NCBI GenBank assembly: GCA_028719205.1
Contig: JAQUKH010000001.1
Location: 62,001-126,000 of the forward strand
DNA from: a bacterium
Lineage (GTDB): Bacteria > JACRDZ01 > JAQUKH01
Direction: 5' to 3'
DNA length: 64,000 nucleotides
In this document: positions 27,276-34,962 of the stretch, one piece after another
How positions within the stretch are numbered: position 1 is the first letter of the stretch
Layout: each line of letters opens with the position of its first letter
The notes under the pieces: generated by a model
The model's database searches: none
The model's input: the letters and a program-made list of their open reading frames with translations, nothing else
Told to the model about the DNA's origin: nothing
Made by a program: the position numbers and the translations under genes

Positions 27276-28778
27276 TTATACAATATGCCCCCCTTTGTCA
27301 GGTTTATTAATATACTTTCGTCCTTTTGCCGTAATTTTGTACTTTTGGAGACGGCTGTTGGGCTTTTCCAGAATGGTTCTTTCAATAAGCCCTTCTGACA
27401 AAAGATCTTGAACCAACCGTTTAAGTGCCCCTGTAACTTGCTTCCTTCCAACTTGCACAGATATCTCAGACATAGAAAGCGGTTTATCCTTTAATGCTAT
27501 TATAACTGACTCGGCCCCTGACTCGGCCCCTGACTCGGCCCCTACAACCGGTTTTAATTTCACTAAAATTTTACGCCATACTGTTAAAATAAAGAACCCA
27601 TTTTCTAAATGGAATTCCGGTGGTTTCATGCCTGCTTTTCGGCAATTATCAAACATATCAACAGTTCCGGTTCCAGCCTTTTCGATATATTTTGTCAGAA
27701 AAAGCGGTTCGGCAATCAGCGGATTTCCAGGGTGAGACGAATGAGGCATCGATAAACTCTCAATTGTCAGTGACGGCGGCAAAGTTCCAGGATTCCATAC
27801 CTCAAGGCGATCTGCAAAAAGCATAATTTCAACGCTGGCATTGCTTATATAATCACGATGAGCTACTGCATTTACAATTCCCTCCGCGACCACTTCTTGC
27901 GGAATATCATATTCAACAGGAGCTTGCGGCCCTTGCGCCCGTGTTCCAACAAAACGGTTAAGTTTTGACATCACGAAATCAACCGACTGATCGACCATAT
28001 CAAAAACCGTTCCCTTGTAAATTTGATATGATGGAATCGGCTTGAGTTTCTGTGTACCGTGAAAATGCATACATTTCACTTCGGAAGTAATCAGAAACCG
28101 CTGTGGTTTGACTCCAAATAATAAAATTGCCGCATGATTCGGTTTCCCTTTATCAAGCAGATCCAGATGGGTCAAAACATCAACAACAGGTGTTGTTTCT
28201 GCTAAAGCGTAATCACGGGCGTTGTGCGCGCGTGAAAGAAACCAGCGAATCTTATCGTCCGAAATATCGGCGACCTCCGCATTAAGACACATCGTCGCGT
28301 CAAATGGCCCGGTGTGGATCCGCCCGGAACCAAGAAGATAATGTACCAGGCTTGCGTAGACAGCTGAATGCAATTCTGGCAATGTATTAAAACGCCGTCG
28401 AATCAACTGTGCTCCTGCTAAATTGATCAAAGAAATCATCTTTGGATGCCGGGATGCATCGCTATCGCCTTTGACAAAGATATAGCGAGGTTTACTACCC
28501 TGCGATGCCAAAAGAAATTCTTTATGCGTCGCGGACATTCCGTCGGAATCTTCAATGCCATACTTATTACCAAACAGGCCAATATAAATATCGCTCCGTT
28601 TAACTTCTTCCAAGTACACCTCATCAGCACGGCGATCAGTAGCAGGAATATCCTCAAACAGAAACACATTAAAAAACCTGTTTAATAACGCGTCTCCCTG
28701 TATATAATCTTTCAGAGCACGGCGTTCTTCGCTAAATTCTTTTTGAACACTGCTGATAAATATTTTATATTTTGTCAT
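27276..28778 (-). CDS. DUF4062 / AlbA-like ATP-binding transcriptional-regulator-type protein
   Basis: 500 residues, no signal peptide. Residues 1-150 (KYKIFISSVQKEFSEERRAL, EVKRSDIYIGLFGNKYG, ATHKEFLLA) form a DUF4062 domain, a TIR-like fold. Residues about 190-400 carry the AlbA_2/HATPase_c_4 arrangement common in RecG-like predicted regulators: KPNHAAILLFG, VAEGIVNAVAHRDY, EVWNPGTLP, EKAGTGTVDM. A linker with three GAES units (a 12-bp tandem repeat at about 27509-27543) leads to a winged-helix region (about 425-500). Proteins of this make-up occur near defence loci. It is the only obviously cytoplasmic product of operon C, 19 bp after the DUF1566 caspase gene, and has no clear ribosome binding site, so it may be translationally coupled. 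Confidence 0.85.
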   Translation of the reverse strand: MTKYKIFISSVQKEFSEERRALKDYIQGDALLNRFFNVFLFEDIPATDRRADEVYLEEVKRSDIYIGLFGNKYGIEDSDGMSATHKEFLLASQGSKPRYIFVKGDSDASRHPKMISLINLAGAQLIRRRFNTLPELHSAVYASLVHYLLGSGRIHTGPFDATMCLNAEVADISDDKIRWFLSRAHNARDYALAETTPVVDVLTHLDLLDKGKPNHAAILLFGVKPQRFLITSEVKCMHFHGTQKLKPIPSYQIYKGTVFDMVDQSVDFVMSKLNRFVGTRAQGPQAPVEYDIPQEVVAEGIVNAVAHRDYISNASVEIMLFADRLEVWNPGTLPPSLTIESLSMPHSSHPGNPLIAEPLFLTKYIEKAGTGTVDMFDNCRKAGMKPPEFHLENGFFILTVWRKILVKLKPVVGAESGAESGAESVIIALKDKPLSMSEISVQVGRKQVTGALKRLVQDLLSEGLIERTILEKPNSRLQKYKITAKGRKYINKPDKGGHIV

Positions 28779-28797
28779 TTTGTTTTGCTAATTTCTT

Positions 28798-31068
28798 TTA
28801 TTTATATTCACTGCCACGAACAGGCCAAACAGAATAAAAATAGTTATCATTAAACAAACGAAGCTCTTGACCGTTAGAAAAATCAACAATTCGGCCATCA
28901 ATATTTATCCAATAGCCCTGACTTTCAGGCACTAAATTAACAAAAGGATGTTGCTCTTGTTTATTATAAACAGTTTTCATTCTTATCAACTCTTTATATG
29001 TTGGCAATCTCCATCCAAAATATTTTTCATAATTTAAATTATTACATGCTAATTCAGCATTTTCCCAAATCACTTTGTTTTTTAAATAATTTGCGTCCTT
29101 TAACCACAATAGTTTTGTAACATTATCATAAATAACACCATTCCCTAAATCTATGAATTTTGAAGGAAATAAAGCATATTTATTAATTAGTTTGGACCCA
29201 GTTAAATCCATAAATCTTGAAGAAAATTCATATTTTTTATTTAACGCATCATCAATAACATATGCTTCATTAATACTAAAATCTTTTGTCGTTGGAAAAT
29301 TCACTTTGATTTCAGCCCTTAGCAAATTATTTTCAAAATGCTGTTTCAACACTTTTGCCTCTTCTCTTGGAATTAGTATATTTTGTTTACATGTTACTTG
29401 AATTCCTTTGATTGGTTGTTTTATTCTTATGGTAACGGGGTAAAAATTAAACTCGGAATTGTACTGTCGAAGTTCTAATATTAAATCATTGTATGTTAAA
29501 ACAAATTCATTTTCCGAAAGCTGTTTTAGCCTTTCAATAAATGGCGTGATTTGTTTATAATATTCAGATTCAATTTTACTCGATAATGCCTCAAATTCAG
29601 GCGTTTGCTCTTTATCTAAATTTTCTTTTTCCTTTAATATTTCAATTGACAATCTGTTCTTAAATTCAATTTCTGACTCAAACTCATCTTTATTAGAGTT
29701 TAATATTTTCCCAAATTTCTCATTAATTCTTATACATATCTGGTTTATTCCATTAGTCAATTCTTTTCTATAATTTTTCTGAATGTCTTTTAATTGTGCG
29801 TCTATTTCCTCCATCTCGTTTATTGTAGCTTCAGGAGAAATTGATCTTAATGTTGCACCTTCCAGCGATTTCCTTTTACCTTCAACTTCCTGTTTAAGCA
29901 TTGCTAATCTGGTTTCTTCTTCCTTCTTTTTTTGGATCAATTCATTTTCTTTTTTTAATCGTTCCTTTTCTTCGTCTTCCCTTTTTTTACGGTTTTCTTC
30001 CAATGCATCTTGTTTTAATTGTTCCGCCCTTAATTTTGCTTCAATTTTTATTTTTTCGATCTCTGCCTGATATTTTGCACTTTCATCATTTGCCTTTAAA
30101 GCAGATTCTTCCAATAATTTTAACCGATCAAGTTCTTTTTGCAGGTTTACAACTTCCGCTTGATTATCTTCCAGTTTGCGTTCAATTGAAGGGATAAAAA
30201 CATAATCTCCTAATCCATATAACTCTCCATATTTTGGTGTTTGTATATGGTTTCTCGCGTTTGCGTCTGAGAATACTTTTTCTTTAAGCGCAGTGCTTAT
30301 TTCAGTGGCTGTTATAAAATCATCTGTATTTTCCAGAAGTTCAATAAACCTGCCGGTAAAAACCGAATGGCCTTTAGGCCCGCCGTCTAATACCTGCTGG
30401 TCTTTATCCCCCGCGGTTAACACTTGTCTGACCCGCTCTTTAGAAATTTCTTTCAAATAGTTAAAATCCCTTGCTGTTTCTCTATTTGCCCCTCTTTTTG
30501 TTACAAGAATTCCGCCATAGCACGCATCAACAATATAGAAAATATGTTTTGCCGGTATTCGTTTTGAAATATCATCTCTAATCATTGTCATAGAAAAATT
30601 TTTATATAATTCTTCTTTTTTGAATGTTCCGTCAAATGGTATAAGATAACCCAAATCCCCTTCCGCTGTTTTTTCCGTATATCCATGCCCTGCCCAGAAA
30701 ACAAAAATCGCGTCTTCTTCTGTAACCTGGCTAAGATTACCTAAAAGAATTTTAGTAATATTTTCTTTTGTAGCATCTTTATTGTATAAGGTAATGATCT
30801 TATCAAATTTAAAATTCTTCCTGATAGCGTCTTCAACCCCTTTAGCGTCCTTTACCGCATAAGCCAATTGCATGTCATATGGCAAATTTTCATATTGGTC
30901 AATTCCAATAATAACCGCGTAAGATTTGTTATATAACTTAAGTTCTTTTTTCTCTCCCGATGTTTTATCAACGGCAATGATTTTTATACCGCGGGTATCA
31001 TTAATTGCGTATATTCCGCTTGATATAAAACAAGCAATAATTATTAAAAATAATAATTTTAATTTCAT
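28798..31068 (-). CDS. Secreted caspase-like protein with coiled coil and C-terminal DUF1566 domain
   Basis: 756 residues. Signal peptide about 1-21. The caspase-like domain is more diverged than the other three of this subgroup; His is in VFWAGHGY (H128) and Cys in IVDACYGGIL (C183). A long Glu/Lys coiled coil occupies about 300-420. A central region of about 200 residues is unassigned. The end, about 640-756 (VIYDNVTKLLWLKDANYL, AELACNNLNYEKYFGWRLPT, GYWINIDG), is a DUF1566 (Lcl-type) domain usual in secreted or surface proteins. It starts 4 bp after the end of the CsgG-type gene, so the two are tightly coupled in operon C. Confidence 0.92.
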   Translation of the reverse strand: MKLKLLFLIIIACFISSGIYAINDTRGIKIIAVDKTSGEKKELKLYNKSYAVIIGIDQYENLPYDMQLAYAVKDAKGVEDAIRKNFKFDKIITLYNKDATKENITKILLGNLSQVTEEDAIFVFWAGHGYTEKTAEGDLGYLIPFDGTFKKEELYKNFSMTMIRDDISKRIPAKHIFYIVDACYGGILVTKRGANRETARDFNYLKEISKERVRQVLTAGDKDQQVLDGGPKGHSVFTGRFIELLENTDDFITATEISTALKEKVFSDANARNHIQTPKYGELYGLGDYVFIPSIERKLEDNQAEVVNLQKELDRLKLLEESALKANDESAKYQAEIEKIKIEAKLRAEQLKQDALEENRKKREDEEKERLKKENELIQKKKEEETRLAMLKQEVEGKRKSLEGATLRSISPEATINEMEEIDAQLKDIQKNYRKELTNGINQICIRINEKFGKILNSNKDEFESEIEFKNRLSIEILKEKENLDKEQTPEFEALSSKIESEYYKQITPFIERLKQLSENEFVLTYNDLILELRQYNSEFNFYPVTIRIKQPIKGIQVTCKQNILIPREEAKVLKQHFENNLLRAEIKVNFPTTKDFSINEAYVIDDALNKKYEFSSRFMDLTGSKLINKYALFPSKFIDLGNGVIYDNVTKLLWLKDANYLKNKVIWENAELACNNLNYEKYFGWRLPTYKELIRMKTVYNKQEQHPFVNLVPESQGYWINIDGRIVDFSNGQELRLFNDNYFYSVWPVRGSEYK

Positions 31069-31072
31069 AATA

Positions 31073-32146
31073 CTATCTTTGACCTACATTATGTCTTTTG
31101 ACATCATAAAAAGCCACACTTGATGCTTTTATATTATCTTTATTTTTATCTTTAATGTTTGAATCAATATAATATGGCAATGAGAATGAAAAATAATTAC
31201 CAATATCTTCTATTTTAATATTATTATCTTCGGGATTAAAACTGAGAGTAATATCAATGCCGCTTTTTACATTTAGCTTAAGAGCACCACTTAACACGTC
31301 ATCCCATTTTAAAAAATTTAAATTATTAGTATTAAAATTACTATATTGACTAGATTTGACAAATCCACTAACATATTTAAAAATATTCCCTTTTTCATCA
31401 GATAAAGTTGGGTTAATTTCATAAACTCCTATTATTAAAATCTCTTTATCCAATTGATTAACAACATTTAATAACACTTCAGCTCTTCCCTTTGATAAAA
31501 CTTTTACTTGTTTTACAGTAAAAAGTAAATCTCCAACTTTCTTTGAGTTTGAATTTCCGACTGAAGGGACATAGGAAGGAGTATTTTCAGAACTTTGCTG
31601 TTCAAAGGGCTGATTTGATTCAACTATTCCTCTCTCCAGAAGTTCATTTATCGCCTGGGTCTTTGCGATATTTCCTGAAGAAGCGCCAATCACCTTGGCG
31701 GTACTTATATCTATAATTTTAACTGAAAGCCTTACATTGTCGCCAAACGGGGTAATACTTCCTGTGATAATTGCTTCTACTCCGGCTATCTGCCCCAGCT
31801 TTTTGGCTGATTCAGGGTTTACTAAATCAGATAGTGAAAGTTTATGTTCCCGTAAAAGAGCTTTAAGGTGAATTCTATCCACCACTTCAAATCCTTTCCC
31901 TGCAGAGGTAAGAGTTACTGAAAACTCCTCTGCTAAAAATCTCCCTAATTCGGTTACATTACCCTGAAGGTCTGTGAAATCAACCACAGCTATTGACTTC
32001 TTCCCCGCTTGTGATATATTTTCTGCCATTGTGGCAGACAGGGCGCTTATTTCTTTTTCATAAGCCTTCGATAAATTTGAACCAGACAGTAAAAATACTG
32101 TTGATAAAAGGCAAACAAGAAAAAACTTCTTAATGATACTTTCCAT
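31073..32146 (-). CDS. CsgG/FlgO-type secreted protein, paralogue 1
   Basis: 357 residues with a signal peptide (about 1-28). Residues about 40-190 match the CsgG/FlgO family: KSIAVVDFTDLQGNVTELGR, FLAEEFSVTL, FEVVDRIHLKALLREH, AKKLGQIAGVEAIITGSI. CsgG forms outer-membrane secretion pores and FlgO-type relatives are outer-membrane or periplasmic proteins. No lipobox cysteine is visible, unlike true CsgG. The C-terminal half (about 200-357) is a beta-rich domain like DUF4352-type modules. The N-terminal half is nearly identical to the next gene upstream while the C-terminal halves differ. Confidence 0.87.
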   Translation of the reverse strand: MESIIKKFFLVCLLSTVFLLSGSNLSKAYEKEISALSATMAENISQAGKKSIAVVDFTDLQGNVTELGRFLAEEFSVTLTSAGKGFEVVDRIHLKALLREHKLSLSDLVNPESAKKLGQIAGVEAIITGSITPFGDNVRLSVKIIDISTAKVIGASSGNIAKTQAINELLERGIVESNQPFEQQSSENTPSYVPSVGNSNSKKVGDLLFTVKQVKVLSKGRAEVLLNVVNQLDKEILIIGVYEINPTLSDEKGNIFKYVSGFVKSSQYSNFNTNNLNFLKWDDVLSGALKLNVKSGIDITLSFNPEDNNIKIEDIGNYFSFSLPYYIDSNIKDKNKDNIKASSVAFYDVKRHNVGQR

Positions 32147-32202
32147 TATATTAATCCTCCCTTTTTGTAAAAATCTTTATTTCTTATTTCTATCGTTTAT
32201 CA

Positions 32203-33192
32203 TCATTTTGTTATTGGAATATTGCGAAGCTGGGCAATAATCCATTTGTTGTCTCTATAGCATGGGATTTCTAGCAACGATAGTTTGCTAACATTTTTTG
32301 AAACTGTTTCAATTTTAAATGTTAATCTCGTTGGCACATCAGAAACAAGCAAATTTCTAGCACATCTGTCCTTATGATTTCCAAGCTCAATACCTTCCGG
32401 ACAATATTCATTCCCAAAATCATCAAAAATTCTTGATGATTTTGTCCAATCAGTACTACCAGTACAACCACAAATCATTATTTCCCTATCGTTTTTATCT
32501 TTATTAGTAATTATTAAATTACAGGTTATTGTCGTATTAGAAATTTTACACTCTTTTACCTCAAAAAGAAAATCATCCACTTCCACACTTTGCTGTGCTT
32601 TTGTTGGTTTCTGTGATGATATTGTTTGTATTGGTTTACTTACATCTTGTGCTTGAACTTCTGCTTCTATCCCCCTCGCCAAAAGTTCATTAATAGCTTG
32701 TGTTTTAGGAATATTTCCAGCAGTGGCGCCAATAACCTTGGCAGTACTTACATCTAATATTTTAATGGTAAGCCTTACACTTTCACCAAAAGGGGTAAGG
32801 CTTCCTGTAATAATCGCTTCTACTCCGGCTATCTGCCCCAGCTTTTTGGCTGATTCAGGGTTCACTAAATCGGAAAAGGCAAGTTTATGTTCCTTTAAAA
32901 GGGCTTTAAGATGGGTTCTATCTATTACTTCAAATCCTTTTCCAGCCCCGGCAAGAGCAACCGAAAACTCCTCTGCTAAAAATCTTCCAAGCTCGGTTAC
33001 ATTACCCTGAAGGTCTGTAAAATCAACTACGGCTATTGTCTTCCTGCCAGCCTGTGTAATATTTTCTGCCATCGTAGCAGACAAAGCGCTTATTTCTTTT
33101 TCATAAGCCATAGAGAAACCAGAGCCTGACAGCGAAAATATTATTGATAAAAAACAAATAAAATAAAACTTCTTCCATGCATCTTTTTTCAT
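32203..33192 (-). CDS. CsgG/FlgO-type secreted protein, paralogue 2
   Basis: 329 residues from the ATG at 33192 (AGGAGG 9 nt upstream); the frame runs ten codons further but without need. Signal peptide about 1-30, then the CsgG/FlgO-type domain (KTIAVVDFTDLQGNVTELGR, IDRTHLKALLKEH, AGVEAIITGSLTPFG) almost the same as paralogue 1. A linker rich in Gln, Ser and Thr follows. The C-terminal domain (about 210-329) has several cysteines (ECKISNTTITCNL, MICGCTGS, DRCARN) not present in paralogue 1. Same core, different recognition domains suggests two related subunits or adaptors. Second gene of operon C. Confidence 0.87.
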   Translation of the reverse strand: MKKDAWKKFYFICFLSIIFSLSGSGFSMAYEKEISALSATMAENITQAGRKTIAVVDFTDLQGNVTELGRFLAEEFSVALAGAGKGFEVIDRTHLKALLKEHKLAFSDLVNPESAKKLGQIAGVEAIITGSLTPFGESVRLTIKILDVSTAKVIGATAGNIPKTQAINELLARGIEAEVQAQDVSKPIQTISSQKPTKAQQSVEVDDFLFEVKECKISNTTITCNLIITNKDKNDREIMICGCTGSTDWTKSSRIFDDFGNEYCPEGIELGNHKDRCARNLLVSDVPTRLTFKIETVSKNVSKLSLLEIPCYRDNKWIIAQLRNIPITK

Positions 33193-33211
33193 TAAATCAT
33201 TCCTCCTGTAT

Positions 33212-34672
33212 TTATTTCCCAAATATTAAAGTTAATTTGTTAATAAATTCATCAATTAACGGTTCAGCTAATTTTTTAGTAAACTGATCATCTCTTTTTC
33301 CATTAATCGCCTGTTTCTGATCCAATCCGAATATCTTTTCTGTTCTATTAATTGAAACAACTTTTTCTTTATTAGAAACTTTGTTTAGGGTTAGAATAGC
33401 CTTAGCTATATAAGATTTTAAACCCATGTTATCCTGAGAAAATTCAATCGAGGTTTCTATAGCTAAATTTAAATCGGGAGTAACATCCTCTAATTTTTCT
33501 GTTTTTTTCTTGTAATCATCTGCTTCTTCATTATTACCTCTATTACGGGCAACTTTTTCTTTAGCAGTAAAAATGTTTTTTTGGCCTGTGATTTCATCCA
33601 ATTTTTGTGAATTATAAATATGCCAACCAGCTTCTGTAAGTTTTTGATCCAATAATGTCTCTAAAATATCACTACCTTCTCCTTTTATTTCCATAATTAC
33701 ATTTTTAGGAACAAGTTTTATCTGTTTTTCTTTTGATTCTACAACAGGAGCTGATACTTCCTCTTTTTGAGTTACAGGTTGTGGAGCAGTAACCTGTTTC
33801 GGTGAAGAATCAGACGGCACAATAAATACAAACTCGCCTCCCTCAGATCCCGGCAAATTGCCAAATTCCGGTGTCTGTTCTGCAAGCTCCGCTACTTTTG
33901 GCTGAATATAAGAGTTTATTTCTGAGGCAGTGATAATACCATCGCCATTATAGTCGGCCATACCTGTACTTAACGCCTCTAGGAAAGTTCCTGTAAAGGC
34001 GGAATGGTTCTTATAACCGCCATCACTTACCGGCTCCTTGCCTCCGGCGGTTAGGGCCTGCCGGGCTTTCCGTTTTGTGATTTCCTGTAAGTATCGCGGA
34101 TGTTCCTTATCCACCGCCGCTGCGCGCGTGGTAAAGAACATACCTGAATAACAGGCATCAAGCACCATATAGATTTGTTTAGCCTTGATATCTTTTAAAA
34201 TATCTTTTAGCTCGGTCATGGAAATCGCGGTGACTCTGTATTCCCCCTGCCGAAAATCAACCGGTATGAGGTAACCATTATCTAAACTACTTTCCCCATG
34301 CCCGGCAAAATAGACTAATAATCTATCTCTATCACCTATTTTATAGGGCAATTCGTCCCCAAGTATTTGCAAAATTCCGCTTTTTGTGGCTTTATTATCA
34401 TACAGGGTAAAAATATGATCCTCCGCGAATCCATATTTATCCTGAAGCATTTGTTTTACCGCCTTAGCATCATTTACAGCATACTTGAGCTTTCCAACCT
34501 TTTGATAATCATCAATTCCTACCACCACCGCCCAGCTTTGTCCAAAGGGCTCCAGAACTTCCCCGTCTTTAGCGACAATCTTAATACTACGTAATCCCTC
34601 TGCGGCATAACCCAAAGTTGTATTAAATATAACCGATATTATGAATAAAACTATAATACGTCTGATATGCAT
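33212..34672 (-). CDS. Secreted caspase-like protein with unassigned C-terminal domain
   Basis: 486 residues, signal peptide about 1-24. The caspase-like domain is almost identical to those of the LamG and ricin proteins (YFAGHGES, H125; VLDACYSGMFF, C174; EF-hand-like DYNGDGIITASE near 240). After a linker (about 285-325) comes a domain of about 160 residues (KNVIMEIKGEGSDILETLLD, EEADDYKKKTEKL, FINKLTLIFGK) that I cannot place; its alternation suggests a periplasmic alpha/beta fold like FlgT/CsgG-type proteins. It is the first gene behind sigma-54 promoter C with a leader of about 110 nt, and lies next to the two CsgG-type genes. Confidence 0.9.
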   Translation of the reverse strand: MHIRRIIVLFIISVIFNTTLGYAAEGLRSIKIVAKDGEVLEPFGQSWAVVVGIDDYQKVGKLKYAVNDAKAVKQMLQDKYGFAEDHIFTLYDNKATKSGILQILGDELPYKIGDRDRLLVYFAGHGESSLDNGYLIPVDFRQGEYRVTAISMTELKDILKDIKAKQIYMVLDACYSGMFFTTRAAAVDKEHPRYLQEITKRKARQALTAGGKEPVSDGGYKNHSAFTGTFLEALSTGMADYNGDGIITASEINSYIQPKVAELAEQTPEFGNLPGSEGGEFVFIVPSDSSPKQVTAPQPVTQKEEVSAPVVESKEKQIKLVPKNVIMEIKGEGSDILETLLDQKLTEAGWHIYNSQKLDEITGQKNIFTAKEKVARNRGNNEEADDYKKKTEKLEDVTPDLNLAIETSIEFSQDNMGLKSYIAKAILTLNKVSNKEKVVSINRTEKIFGLDQKQAINGKRDDQFTKKLAEPLIDEFINKLTLIFGK

Positions 34673-34790
34673 AAGTTGTGCCCCCCTATATCAACTTCCA
34701 CTATAAACCAAATAATCAACAATCTTTAGTCTGTATCTTTCCTTTATATTGGTGTATTTTATTTTCAAACTTATACTTCATACTTAATAT

Positions 34791-34809
34791 ATGCAATTAC
34801 CGTGCCAAA
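34791..34809 (-). promoter_or_regulatory. Sigma-54 promoter C (-24/-12), perfect match
   Basis: Minus-strand TTTGGCACGGTAATTGCAT: TGGCAC 34807-34802, five bases, TTGC 34796-34793. It fits the consensus TGGCAC-N5-TTGC at every conserved base. It precedes operon C (34672 to 27276). Confidence 0.92.
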
Positions 34810-34942
34810 GTGTTCATTTGTACAAAAATAAATAAAAATAATCTGTTTCTCTCAATTTTGTTCCGGATTCCCGATAAAAACATTCGTAAATTACGGCATA
34901 CGTTAAAAAAAATGACCTATTCCTCAAAAGCCTCAATTATGA

Positions 34943-34962
34943 ATGCATGGAATTCCATGCAT
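34943..34962. promoter_or_regulatory. Enhancer (activator-binding) palindrome for promoter C
   Basis: ATGCATGG-AATT-CCATGCAT, a perfect 20-bp palindrome about 136 bp upstream of the -24 element. Its last base overlaps the stop codon of the sigma-54 activator gene. Confidence 0.78.

Noticed and set aside
27254-27451. 65-codon minus-strand frame overlapping the end of the DUF4062 gene
   Set aside because: It lies in another frame of the winged-helix region, with no start signal.
27509-27543. CTCGGCCCCTGA triplicate as a CRISPR-like or mobile repeat
   Set aside because: It is a 12-bp in-frame tandem repeat encoding GAES units in a linker, with no spacers.
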